From assembly GCA_003445555.1 (NCBI GenBank), contig DMDI01000153.1, forward strand, positions 1 to 8,198: a DNA stretch of 8,198 nucleotides. Direction: 5' to 3'. Positions 1-6,974 of this stretch are shown piece by piece. Under the pieces are notes generated by a model. That model saw only the letters and a program-made list of their open reading frames with translations. It did no database searches and was not told the DNA's origin. The position numbers and the translations under genes are program-made. This stretch comes from Desulfotomaculum sp. GTDB lineage: Bacteria > Bacillota > Desulfotomaculia > Desulfotomaculales > Nap2-2B. Numbering within the stretch: the first letter of the stretch is position 1; the number at the start of each line of letters is the position of its first letter.

Positions 1-1136
1 CAGCTTTTTGGTAAAATTTCCTGTCCGGCTACCAGATCTACCTGGGCCAGTTCTTGGGCGGGCAAGGATAAGATTATTTCCCCAATTTTTTGATGGGCTT
101 TTACGGGAGCTAAGAGATTCGGGGTTAATTTTACCTCTTTTTTTAGCCGGGGCAAGTCATCTTCAGCCAGGTTTACGGTAAGTGGACCGGCTGTTAATAC
201 GGCTACTTCAGGTTTTGCTCCCTCCTTAACTTTCAGGTGGGTTACCGTTTCTCCTTTCCGGTAAAAGGTTACCGGCTTCACCTGATAAAAACCGTAGTCA
301 AGTAAATTAATGGCGTCAAGGTAGCGGTTTTGACCGTTTAAAACCACCGCGATTAGGCGGCGTTCATCTCTGGTGGCAGAGGCAATTAAACAATTACCGG
401 CCTTTGCGGTAGTGCCTGTTTTTACCCCGTCAATTCCTGGATATGCTTCCGTTCTCACTAACATATTGGTATTGCTTATTATTTCCTGGCGTTTTTTATT
501 ATCCCAGTAAACAATGGCTTCTTTTGTCCGGACCAGTTCAGCAAGCTTAGGATTTTTTAAGGCGAAGCGCGTAATTTGGGCCAAATCAAAGGCGGTGGAA
601 TAATGGTTGGGGTCAGTGTAGCCGTTGGTGTTAGCAAAACGCGTATTGAGGGCTCCTATGAGAATAGCTTTGGTATTCATCATTTCAAGAAAATAATCTT
701 CCGTTCCGGCTAGATGCTCCGCAATAGCCACCGTACTGTCATTAGCCGAAGCAATTAAAGCAGCCTTAATCAGATTTTCCAGGGTTAATTTGTCGCCGGC
801 CGTAAGGCCCAGTACAGAACCGGCGTAAATTGAGGCGGCCCTTGGGGTAACCGTGGCTATGCTGTCTAGCCGGCCGTTTTCCAGGGAAATAAGGGCGGTC
901 ATTATCTTGGTAAGACTGGCCGGGGGGCGTCTTTTCCGGGGGTTGCAGGTAAAATATAACTGTCCTGTTTTGGCGTCCATTAAAACAGCCGCTTCAGCGG
1001 TAATGGATGGTAGCGCTGCCTTAGCGGGAGAAGGAACGGTTAAAGTTAAAAAAAAAATTAATAAAAAGAAGGTAAGACTCCTCTTAGGGGCAAGCCCTCT
1101 TATAATTTGAAAGTATTTTTTTATCCACCCAGTCAA
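1..1136 (-). CDS. Secreted D-alanyl-D-alanine carboxypeptidase (PBP5/DacF type), 3' end cut by window edge
   Basis: Serine-type penicillin-binding protein that removes the terminal D-Ala from peptidoglycan pentapeptides outside the membrane, limiting cross-linking. I translated 378 codons from a TTG at 1136-1134. Residues about 20-34 are hydrophobic and are followed by a PSPAKA signal-peptidase site (cut near residue 40). All three catalytic motifs are intact: SLTK with nucleophile Ser74 and Lys77, SAN (Ser130-Asn132), and KTG (Lys239-Gly241, followed by Thr). After about residue 295 comes the beta-rich C-terminal domain of the PBP5 family. The end of that domain and the usual amphipathic membrane-anchoring helix lie beyond the window. 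The start is chosen because it follows a strong GGAGG at 9 bases and gives a normal signal peptide. It lies 81 bases downstream of the DedA gene on the same strand, so the two may be cotranscribed. Whether it is the dacA, dacB or dacF paralogue cannot be told from this window; DacF-like enzymes are common in spore formers. The family call is very secure. Confidence 0.95.
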   Translation of the reverse strand, partial: MTGWIKKYFQIIRGLAPKRSLTFFLLIFFLTLTVPSPAKAALPSITAEAAVLMDAKTGQLYFTCNPRKRRPPASLTKIMTALISLENGRLDSIATVTPRAASIYAGSVLGLTAGDKLTLENLIKAALIASANDSTVAIAEHLAGTEDYFLEMMNTKAILIGALNTRFANTNGYTDPNHYSTAFDLAQITRFALKNPKLAELVRTKEAIVYWDNKKRQEIISNTNMLVRTEAYPGIDGVKTGTTAKAGNCLIASATRDERRLIAVVLNGQNRYLDAINLLDYGFYQVKPVTFYRKGETVTHLKVKEGAKPEVAVLTAGPLTVNLAEDDLPRLKKEVKLTPNLLAPVKAHQKIGEIILSLPAQELAQVDLVAGQEILPKS

Positions 1137-1145
1137 CTTATATCC

Positions 1146-1150
1146 CCTCC
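1146..1150 (-). promoter_or_regulatory. Ribosome binding site deciding the TTG start of the carboxypeptidase
   Basis: On the minus strand, AAAAGGAGGGG precedes the start. GGAGG lies at 1150-1146, and 9 bases separate it from the TTG at 1136-1134. No in-frame ATG or GTG is nearer to the signal peptide, so this site fixes a TTG start. Confidence 0.8.
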
Positions 1151-1217
1151 TTTTCTTTTATAACTTAGTTTTTCTCAAGTTTAACTAAATTTATAAAAGG
1201 AAAGTTTTAGGTTTTTC

Positions 1218-1844
1218 TTAAGTTGAGGGTCTCCTTTTTTTTCTTAGCCATAAATAAAGAAATAAAACAATTATACCCGCTACAATTAATATGTCTAGCC
1301 GGTGGAACCAAAACTTTAAGTTTTCCCAGTGTTGACCCATTTTATAGCCCAGGTAGGTAAGGAGAAGACTCCAGGGAAGGGAGCCCAAGAAAGTATAAAG
1401 AACAAAACGCGGAAAATTCATATTTGAAATTCCGGCCGGTAAAGAAATAAAGGTGCGAATAACCGGCATTATACGGGTAAAAAACACGGTTGCTTCACCG
1501 TAACGTAAAAACCAGTCTTCCGCTAAGTTGAAATGATGCGCCGAAACTCCAAAGTAGCGTCCGTAACGTAATAAGAAAGGACGTCCGCCCCAAAGACCAA
1601 TATAAAATGAAATTATTGACCCTACCGTACCTCCTGCCGTACCGGCTATAGCCGTCCAAAAAAAATCCAGGCGGCCGGTAAAAACCAGATACCCTCCAAA
1701 AGGCAAAATTACCTCACTGGGCAAGGGGATATTACAGCTCTCAATGGCCATACCGATAGCTACCCCCCAGTAGCCGAATTTAGCGATAAAAGCAACCGTT
1801 TCTTTAATTACCGGTTCAAGCAGTGAGGTTAAAGAATCAAACAA
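1218..1844 (-). CDS. DedA-family integral membrane protein
   Basis: A 208-residue membrane protein of the DedA/SNARE-associated (VTT) superfamily, complete at the family's usual length. Signature residues are visible: Glu35 in the first re-entrant region, followed by IPLPSE (residues 39-44) and a glycine-rich stretch, then FFTRIMPVIRT (residues 121-131) with the conserved Arg124 and Arg130, and an AG pair at 137-138. Hydrophobic segments lie near residues 17-35, 44-56, 63-86, 131-165 and 183-201, and the C-terminus is basic (RKKRR). The start is a TTG at 1844-1842 behind GGGAG at 8 bases. Family knowledge: DedA proteins support envelope homeostasis, and some (UptA types) recycle undecaprenyl phosphate across the membrane. 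A polyprenyl-phosphate or phospholipid scramblase/flippase role here is inference. The downstream carboxypeptidase is compatible with a cell-wall role but does not prove one. It is transcribed divergently from polA. Confidence 0.93.
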   Translation of the reverse strand: MFDSLTSLLEPVIKETVAFIAKFGYWGVAIGMAIESCNIPLPSEVILPFGGYLVFTGRLDFFWTAIAGTAGGTVGSIISFYIGLWGGRPFLLRYGRYFGVSAHHFNLAEDWFLRYGEATVFFTRIMPVIRTFISLPAGISNMNFPRFVLYTFLGSLPWSLLLTYLGYKMGQHWENLKFWFHRLDILIVAGIIVLFLYLWLRKKRRPST

Positions 1845-1852
1845 AGTTAAAT

Positions 1853-1857
1853 CTCCC
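1853..1857 (-). promoter_or_regulatory. Ribosome binding site deciding the TTG start of the DedA gene
   Basis: On the minus strand AAAGGGAGA precedes the start. GGGAG at 1857-1853 is 8 bases from the TTG at 1844-1842. The resulting protein begins MFDSLTSLLEP, a normal DedA N-terminus, so TTG is preferred over internal ATGs. Confidence 0.65.
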
Positions 1858-2010
1858 TTTCCCTTTCCATTTTGGTACTTTAAAATATTCCATAACCAAG
1901 GGCTTCTTTCCTGCTTGCTTTTTGCTTTAACGATTTAATGATTTAAAAAAATGAAATACTTATTAATAGCAGGTTTTTTAAGTTATAGTGGAGAAATATT
2001 ATTATTACCT

Positions 2011-2039
2011 TTGATTAAATTTTTTTAAAATTTTATTTT
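2011..2039 (+). promoter_or_regulatory. Candidate vegetative promoter for polA
   Basis: TTGATT at 2011-2016 (4 of 6 to TTGACA) and TATTTT at 2034-2039 (4 of 6 to TATAAT) are 17 bases apart in the AT-rich divergent region. Transcription would start near 2046 and give a leader of about 17 bases that still includes the polA ribosome site at 2051-2055. In such AT-rich DNA matches of this quality arise by chance, so this is tentative. I saw no convincing promoter for the divergent DedA gene, nor any operator or riboswitch fold in 1845-2062. Confidence 0.3.
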
Positions 2040-2050
2040 GGATTACGGGC

Positions 2051-2055
2051 AGGTG
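2051..2055 (+). promoter_or_regulatory. Ribosome binding site for the TTG start of polA
   Basis: AGGTG at 2051-2055 is 7 bases before the TTG at 2063. It is weaker than the sites of its neighbours, but it is the only one that yields the conserved N-terminus in which the LLIDGNS motif begins at residue 7. Confidence 0.55.
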
Positions 2056-2062
2056 TTAGATT

Positions 2063-4741
2063 TTGACTCAAGGAACATTCTTGCTTATTGATGGTAACAG
2101 CTTGAGTTACCGGGCTTTTCATGCTTTACCCCTTCTTGCTACCAGCCGCGGCATAACCACTAACGCGGTTTATGGTTTTACCAGTATGCTCTTAAAGATA
2201 TTGCGCGACCTTAAGCCGGATTTTGTAGCGGCTTGTTTTGATAAAGAAAAGATAACCTTTCGGCACGAAAAATTTAAAGCTTATAAGGCGCAGCGCCCAC
2301 CTACTCCGGCGGAATTAAGGGCCCAATTTCCTTTGATTAAAGAACTGCTTCAGGCCATGCGCATTCCTGTTTTGGAATTGCAAGGATATGAAGCCGATGA
2401 CCTCATTGGTTCACTGGTTTTAAAAGCAGAAAAAATAAGTTTACATAATATTATTCTTACCGGAGACCAGGATGTACTGCAGTTGGTGTCGCCGCAAACC
2501 AAAGTTTTGCTCACCAAAAAAGGAATTAGTGAAATGGAAGAATATAGTGCTCAAAAAGTAAAGGCGCAATTTGGGGTTACCCCGGCCCAATTTACCGACT
2601 TTAAAGGCTTAGTCGGTGACCCTTCAGATAATATTCCCGGTATTCCCGGCATTGGAGCCAAAACAGCCGCCAAATTACTAAACGAATTCTCTTCATTAGA
2701 AGAAATTATTTTGCGTCAGGCTGAATTGCCTTTAAAATTACAACCTAAAATAGAAATGTTTGCCGGCCAGGCCAGGTTGGCCAAGGAACTGGTTACCATT
2801 GTCCAGGATGTCCCTGAGTTGATTGAACCCGAAAAGTGCCATTGGCCGGGTCCCGACCAGGCTACGTTACTGGCTTTTTTCAACCGGTTGGAATTTAAAA
2901 GCCTGATCCGTACCGCCTTAAGCCAACCCAAAAAAGAAACAAAAGAGCAAAACAGTAATTCAAAAGAGAATTTTTTGAATCAAAAGCTGACCGGCTCGCT
3001 CCAGGTAGATTGCCGGCTAATAACCCAACCGGAAGATTTGCGTAAGGTGTACCTGAAAATTTGCCGGGCCGGCCAGGTTGCCGTAGCCTTAAAGGGTAAC
3101 CGGGAAAATGGTGTTTTGCAAGCCGCTGTTTCCTTTAAAGAATCAAACGAAGAACCAAAAAATTTTTATTTGCCCCTGGTTATTGATCATGAGGTTCTTT
3201 CCGCTTCGCTTAAAACTTTAAAAGATATTTGCCAAAATCCTGAGCTTGAAATATTAACTCATGATGGTAAATCAGGTCTTTGGTGGTTAAAGAGCCACGG
3301 GTGGGAAATAAAAAATTTAGCTTTTGATACCATGATTGCGAGTTATCTTTTAAGTCCCGGCCTTTCCGGCTATGATTTACCAACTATTGCTTTAGAGCAC
3401 TTAAACGTTGTCTTGCCTGCTGAGGAGGAACAGGCCTTGGTAGCCCAGGCCAACGCGGTGTTAAGTCTGGCCGGCGTTTTAGCCGCCAAAATTAACCTGC
3501 AAGGCCAGGAGAAGCTTTTTTATAAGGTGGAAATGCCTTTAGTTAAGGTCTTAGCGGCCATGGAAATGGCCGGCGTGGCGGTAGATAAGCAGCAATTGAT
3601 ACTTATGGCCGAAGAAATATCCGGGCAAATTGAATTATTAACCCAAGAAGCTTATGTCTTGGCCGGGGAAAAATTTAATCTGTCCTCTCCTAAGCAATTA
3701 GGCCAGATTCTCTTTAAAAAATTAAAATTACCGGTAATTAAGCGGACAAAAACAGGCTATTCTACTGATATTGAAGTGTTAACGGCTCTGGCAGGCACCC
3801 ATCCCATTATAGATAAAATATTAACCCACCGGCAACTGGCTAAGTTAAAATCTACTTACGTGGATGGACTGACTCATTTAATTAACCCCTGCACCGGGCG
3901 GCTGCACACCACATTTCACCAAACAGGCACCGCCACCGGCCGGCTTAGCAGCGCTAACCCTAATTTACAGAATATACCTGTCCGGATGCTCGAAGGCCGA
4001 AAAATCAGACGGGTATTTGTCCCCCGGCAGACCGGAAATTTAATTTTAACGGCTGATTACTCTCAAATTGAACTGCGCGTGCTGGCCCATTTATCGGGGG
4101 ACAAAAGCTTATGTTCGGCTTTTCAAGAAAAACAGGACATTCATGTCCGGACGGCGGCAGAAGTTTTTAATGTGGACTTAACTGCAGTAACGTTAGAAAT
4201 GCGGGAAAAGGCCAAGGCCGTGAATTTTGGGATTATATACGGCATGAGTGATTTTGGCCTGGCCCGGGGAATTAATATTTCCCGTCAGGAGGCTAAACAG
4301 TATATTGAATATTATTTTGCCCGTCACCCGGGAGTAAAAAAATATATTGAAAACACTATAAATCAGGCCCGGGAAAAGGGTTACGTGACCACTTTATTGA
4401 ACAGGCGACGTTATTTGCCCGATTTATTTAGCTCTGACCGCAATATCCGCAACCTTGGGGAAAGGATGGCCATAAATACTACCATTCAAGGCAGCGCGGC
4501 CGATATTATTAAACTGGCTATGGTGCATGTTTATAACGCTATAGAAAAGCGCAAATTAGCCACCCAAATGATTTTGCAGGTTCATGATGAGCTAATTTTT
4601 GATGTTCCAGGCGAGGAAGTTAAAGAAGTCAAAGAATTGGTCAGGCACTGCATGGTTAATGCGCTGCCCTTAATTGTTCCATTGGAGATAGATTTAAAAG
4701 CCGGACCAAGCTGGTACGAAGCGGGTTTAATCAAAAACTGA
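2063..4741 (+). CDS. polA: DNA polymerase I (5' nuclease, inactive proofreading domain, polymerase)
   Basis: Replication and repair polymerase that removes RNA primers and fills excision gaps. It has 892 residues, the family's usual size. Residues 1 to about 290 are the 5'-3' nuclease: LLIDGNS with Asp10, the GYEADD and TGDQD acidic clusters, and a helix-hairpin-helix with GDPSDNIPG. A polar linker of about 25 residues follows. Residues about 318-480 are the 3'-5' exonuclease fold without its active site: the first DxE is Ala342/Lys344, the second Asp is Gly405, and no Asp remains in the third motif. The polymerase domain has motif A (Asp665 in DYSQIELR), motif B (Arg714, Lys718, Phe722, Tyr726) and motif C (His841-Asp842-Glu843). 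Phe722 is the usual Phe at the position that controls dideoxynucleotide discrimination. The start is TTG. It is followed 14 bases later by mutM, so the pair is probably one repair transcription unit. Identity is certain; lack of proofreading is a strong inference from missing metal ligands. Confidence 0.99.
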   Translation: MTQGTFLLIDGNSLSYRAFHALPLLATSRGITTNAVYGFTSMLLKILRDLKPDFVAACFDKEKITFRHEKFKAYKAQRPPTPAELRAQFPLIKELLQAMRIPVLELQGYEADDLIGSLVLKAEKISLHNIILTGDQDVLQLVSPQTKVLLTKKGISEMEEYSAQKVKAQFGVTPAQFTDFKGLVGDPSDNIPGIPGIGAKTAAKLLNEFSSLEEIILRQAELPLKLQPKIEMFAGQARLAKELVTIVQDVPELIEPEKCHWPGPDQATLLAFFNRLEFKSLIRTALSQPKKETKEQNSNSKENFLNQKLTGSLQVDCRLITQPEDLRKVYLKICRAGQVAVALKGNRENGVLQAAVSFKESNEEPKNFYLPLVIDHEVLSASLKTLKDICQNPELEILTHDGKSGLWWLKSHGWEIKNLAFDTMIASYLLSPGLSGYDLPTIALEHLNVVLPAEEEQALVAQANAVLSLAGVLAAKINLQGQEKLFYKVEMPLVKVLAAMEMAGVAVDKQQLILMAEEISGQIELLTQEAYVLAGEKFNLSSPKQLGQILFKKLKLPVIKRTKTGYSTDIEVLTALAGTHPIIDKILTHRQLAKLKSTYVDGLTHLINPCTGRLHTTFHQTGTATGRLSSANPNLQNIPVRMLEGRKIRRVFVPRQTGNLILTADYSQIELRVLAHLSGDKSLCSAFQEKQDIHVRTAAEVFNVDLTAVTLEMREKAKAVNFGIIYGMSDFGLARGINISRQEAKQYIEYYFARHPGVKKYIENTINQAREKGYVTTLLNRRRYLPDLFSSDRNIRNLGERMAINTTIQGSAADIIKLAMVHVYNAIEKRKLATQMILQVHDELIFDVPGEEVKEVKELVRHCMVNALPLIVPLEIDLKAGPSWYEAGLIKN

Positions 4742-4755
4742 GTGAAGGTGGTTAA

Positions 4756-5583
4756 ATGCCTGAACTGCCGGAAGTAGAAACAATTAAACGTAGCCTGGCT
4801 CAAAAAATTACCGGACTTACCATTCGTGAAGTAAAAATATATTTACCTAAAATTATTCAAGGGCCAAATCCGGATGAATTCCAAGCCAGGCTTAACGGAA
4901 AAACTTTTCTTAACGTAAACCGGCGGGGTAAGTACTTGCTTTTTTATTTATCCGCCGGGATTGTTTTAATAGTGCATTTAAAAATGACCGGTCAGTTAAT
5001 ATACTCTCCGGCAAATGCTCCGGTAGCCAGGCATACCCATGTTTTTTTTAACTTGAGTAATGAACACCGGCTTAGTTTTTTAGATTTGCGCCAGTTTGGC
5101 CGTTTATGCCTGGTCCCTCTTAAAGAGTTAGAAAATATGCCTGGCTTAAAAAAGTTAGGAGTTGAACCGTTGGGTGAAGAATTTTTCCCGGATGTAATGG
5201 CCCAAGAATTAAGCCGCCGGCGTACCAGGTTAAAACCGCTTCTTTTAGACCAGTCGTTTATTGCGGGAATTGGAAATATATACGCCGATGAGATTTTACA
5301 CCGGGCCTGCCTGCACCCCTTGCGGCCGGCTAATATGCTAAAGACTCAAGAAACAGAATTGTTATTTAAAGCTATCCAGGAAGTTTTACAAGAAGGTATT
5401 GCTTGCCGCGGCACCACTATCCGCGATTACGTGGATGGAGAAGGCCGGCCGGGAAATTACCAAAATAAGTTAAAGGTGCACGGGCGAGCCGGCCAGGTAT
5501 GCGGGCGATGTAATCAACCTATAGTTCGCTTGCGTATACAAGGGCGCAGTGCCTATATTTGCTCCTATTGTCAAAAACTATAA
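4756..5583 (+). CDS. mutM: Formamidopyrimidine-DNA glycosylase (Fpg/MutM)
   Basis: Base-excision-repair enzyme that removes 8-oxoguanine and ring-opened purines and nicks the abasic site by beta,delta-elimination. It has 275 residues, full length. The N-terminus MPELPEVET gives Pro2, the Schiff-base nucleophile, and Glu3. Lys59 in RRGKYLLF corresponds to the conserved catalytic lysine near position 57-60. HLKMTGQ (74-80) holds the intercalating methionine, and DLRQFGR and GIGNIYADE are the helix-two-turn-helix and DNA-binding signatures. The C-terminal zinc finger is intact, with Cys249, Cys252, Cys269 and Cys272 and the conserved GRS between the two pairs. The ATG follows AAGGTGG closely and lies 14 bases after the polA stop. 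The start is fixed because Pro2 must be exposed after methionine removal. It is MutM rather than Nei: both the PELPEVE N-terminus and the finger fit Fpg. The order polA-mutM is conserved in Bacillus. Confidence 0.98.
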   Translation: MPELPEVETIKRSLAQKITGLTIREVKIYLPKIIQGPNPDEFQARLNGKTFLNVNRRGKYLLFYLSAGIVLIVHLKMTGQLIYSPANAPVARHTHVFFNLSNEHRLSFLDLRQFGRLCLVPLKELENMPGLKKLGVEPLGEEFFPDVMAQELSRRRTRLKPLLLDQSFIAGIGNIYADEILHRACLHPLRPANMLKTQETELLFKAIQEVLQEGIACRGTTIRDYVDGEGRPGNYQNKLKVHGRAGQVCGRCNQPIVRLRIQGRSAYICSYCQKL

Positions 5584-5658
5584 TTAGGTGTATCAGCACA
5601 CTTTTGCTTTTCCTCCATACGATTTTTAGAAGAAAGAATTCTTGGGGGTTGGTCATGA

Positions 5659-6288
5659 GTGGAGCTGTTTACCATATTTATGCTTGCTTTGGCGCTGAAT
5701 GTAGATTCTTTTGGGGTTGGGGTGACCTACGGGGTAAGAAAAATTACCTTACCCTTTAGCTCCGTTTTAATAATTTGTTTGGAATCTATAGCTGCTGTTA
5801 GTCTGTCTATGTTAGCGGGCAACTTTCTAACCCAAATAATTTCGCTAGAACTGGCCAGATATTGCGGCGGGATTATTTTATTTTTACTGGGCGCCTGGAT
5901 GATAGTTCAAGGCAAATTTAAGGAAAAAAAAGAGACCAATTTCTCATATTCGTTAATGCAGTTGCGCATCCGTCCTTTGGGAATAGTCATTCAAGTGCTC
6001 CGGGAGCCCCAAAGGGCTGATTTTGATAAGTCGGGAGTTATTTCTTTTCCAGAAGCATTATTACTAGGTTTAGCTTTGGCCATTGATGCTTTTGCGGCTG
6101 GGTTTGCTTTTTCGATGTTAAAAATTAACCTGCTGTTAACTGTTTTCATTATAGGGGGAGGTCATATTTTCCTTATTTATCTTGGTTTGTACTGCGGGAA
6201 ATTTTTAAGCGCTTCCCTATTCAGCCGGCATTTTTTAATCTTGCCTGGTTTTATTTTGATATTTTTAGGGTTCCTGAATTTAAAATAA
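5659..6288 (+). CDS. ytaF: Sporulation membrane protein YtaF (MntP-like family) with EF-hand-like loop
   Basis: A 209-residue, six-helix membrane protein of the MntP/YtaF family, related to manganese exporters; the transported substrate of YtaF proteins is not established as far as I know. Two half-repeats each start with a signature containing an acidic residue: ALNVDSFGVGV (Asp16) and ALAIDAFAAGF (Asp143). Helices lie near residues 2-22, 33-53, 66-84, 134-154, 160-178 and 189-208. The long central loop (85-133) separates it from short MntP proteins and contains DFDKSGVISFPE (121-132), a full match to an EF-hand calcium loop. Position between mutM and coaE matches B. subtilis ytaF, which supports this over manganese exporter MntP. 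The start is GTG behind a G-rich run (GGGGG, 5644-5648) 10 bases upstream; an in-frame ATG at 5680 would remove part of helix 1. The 75-base gap after mutM has no clear promoter. Confidence 0.88.
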   Translation: MELFTIFMLALALNVDSFGVGVTYGVRKITLPFSSVLIICLESIAAVSLSMLAGNFLTQIISLELARYCGGIILFLLGAWMIVQGKFKEKKETNFSYSLMQLRIRPLGIVIQVLREPQRADFDKSGVISFPEALLLGLALAIDAFAAGFAFSMLKINLLLTVFIIGGGHIFLIYLGLYCGKFLSASLFSRHFLILPGFILIFLGFLNLK

Positions 6289-6307
6289 ATATTAAAACAT
6301 ATCTAAA

Positions 6308-6335
6308 GTAGGGGCGTATTGCCATACGCCCCTAC
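6308..6335. repeat. 28-bp perfect hairpin repeat (12-bp arms, 4-base loop)
   Basis: Arms GTAGGGGCGTAT (6308-6319) and ATACGCCCCTAC (6324-6335) are exact inverted copies around the loop TGCC. It is much more GC-rich than its flanks and sits alone in the 86-base gap between ytaF and coaE. The plus-strand side is followed by AAGCGAATTG rather than a run of T, so a simple intrinsic terminator is unlikely. From memory, palindromes with GTAGGGGCG/CGCCCCTAC arms occur as dispersed repeats in many unrelated bacteria. That suggests a REP-like or miniature mobile element, possibly also a transcript-end or RNA-stability structure. No clear target-site duplication is visible at its edges. Confidence 0.8.
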
Positions 6336-6374
6336 AAGCGAATTGTAAAAAAATATTTAGGGTAGGTTTATTAA

Positions 6375-6974
6375 GTGAAAATTATAGGCTTAACCGGCAA
6401 TATTGGCAGTGGTAAGAGCCTTGTTTCCCGTCGTCTGCGGGAACTTGGCGCGCAGGTAATTAATACTGATATTGTAGCCAGAGAAGTGGTGGCTTCCGGC
6501 ACCCCGGCTTTGGAAAAAATAGTACGTAAGTTTGGCCGGGAAGCACTCCGTTCAAATGGGACGCTGGACCGAAAATATATAGGGGCTAAAGTCTTTGGTG
6601 ATCCTAACGCGCTGACCAGCTTAAACGCCATAGTTCACCCTCAAATCAGGAAAGAATTAATAAAACAAATAAAAACGTTTAAAAGACAAAAAAAAGTGGA
6701 ACCAAAGGTACTGGTAATTGAAGCTCCGGTGTTAATTGAAGCGAAAATGCAGAACCTGGTTGATGAAGTCTGGCTGGTAACCGTAGATAAAGAAACCCAG
6801 TTGAAACGGGTTATGACTAGGGATGGTTTGACCGAAGAAGAAGTAAGGTTGCGGCTGGCCGCTCAAATACCGCAGGAAGAAAAAAAAGCATACGCTTACC
6901 GGATAATAAATAATAATGGTAATATAAAGGATTTGTTTGCTCAAGTAGATAAACTCTGGAGTGAATTAGAATAG
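6375..6974 (+). CDS. coaE: Dephospho-CoA kinase
   Basis: Cytoplasmic enzyme that phosphorylates the 3'-hydroxyl of dephospho-CoA with ATP, the last step of coenzyme A synthesis. It has 199 residues, full length. The P-loop GNIGSGKS covers residues 8-15, with Lys14 contacting ATP phosphates. VINTD ends at Asp32, the position of the catalytic aspartate; the more usual motif is V-I-D-A-D, so the first acidic residue is Asn30 here. TLDRKYIGAKVF, LNAIVHP and EAPVLIE follow in the family order, then the RDGLTEEE lid segment and RIINNNG near the end. The start is GTG, 8 bases after TAGG within AGGGTAGG (6359-6366), and gives the expected MKIIGLTG N-terminus. Its stop TAG (6972-6974) overlaps the probable start of the next gene. 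The hairpin repeat lies just upstream, and I see no clear promoter of its own. Confidence 0.97.
   Translation: MKIIGLTGNIGSGKSLVSRRLRELGAQVINTDIVAREVVASGTPALEKIVRKFGREALRSNGTLDRKYIGAKVFGDPNALTSLNAIVHPQIRKELIKQIKTFKRQKKVEPKVLVIEAPVLIEAKMQNLVDEVWLVTVDKETQLKRVMTRDGLTEEEVRLRLAAQIPQEEKKAYAYRIINNNGNIKDLFAQVDKLWSELE
6958..6961 (+). promoter_or_regulatory. Ribosome binding site inside the coaE end, for the transglycosylase
   Basis: GGAG lies within the last codons of coaE, 9 bases before the ATA at 6971 and only 3 before an ATT at 6965. No ATG, GTG or TTG in the reading frame follows at a usable distance. Spacing therefore favours initiation at ATA, overlapping the coaE stop as ATAG. Confidence 0.4.

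Noticed and set aside
853..1110. Plus-strand 85-codon open frame
   Set aside because: It is antisense to the signal-peptide and SxxK region of the carboxypeptidase, which is clearly the coding strand.
1157..1162. TATAAA on the minus strand considered as a -10 box for the carboxypeptidase
   Set aside because: The predicted transcript would begin inside the ribosome binding site and the matching -35 (TTAAAC) is only 3 of 6.
1951..2028. A 25-codon hydrophobic plus-strand ORF (MKYLLIAG...) in the divergent region before polA
   Set aside because: It has no Shine-Dalgarno sequence upstream (only A/T), lies in very AT-rich DNA where such ORFs arise by chance, and overlaps the candidate polA promoter.
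5634..5643. 10-base perfect palindrome AAGAATTCTT before ytaF
   Set aside because: It is short and AT-rich with no loop, expected by chance, and has no repeated copy nearby to suggest an operator.
5559..5759. Plus-strand 66-codon open frame spanning the mutM-ytaF gap
   Set aside because: It overlaps the mutM end and the ytaF start in another frame, has no ribosome site at its start, and shows no recognisable family.
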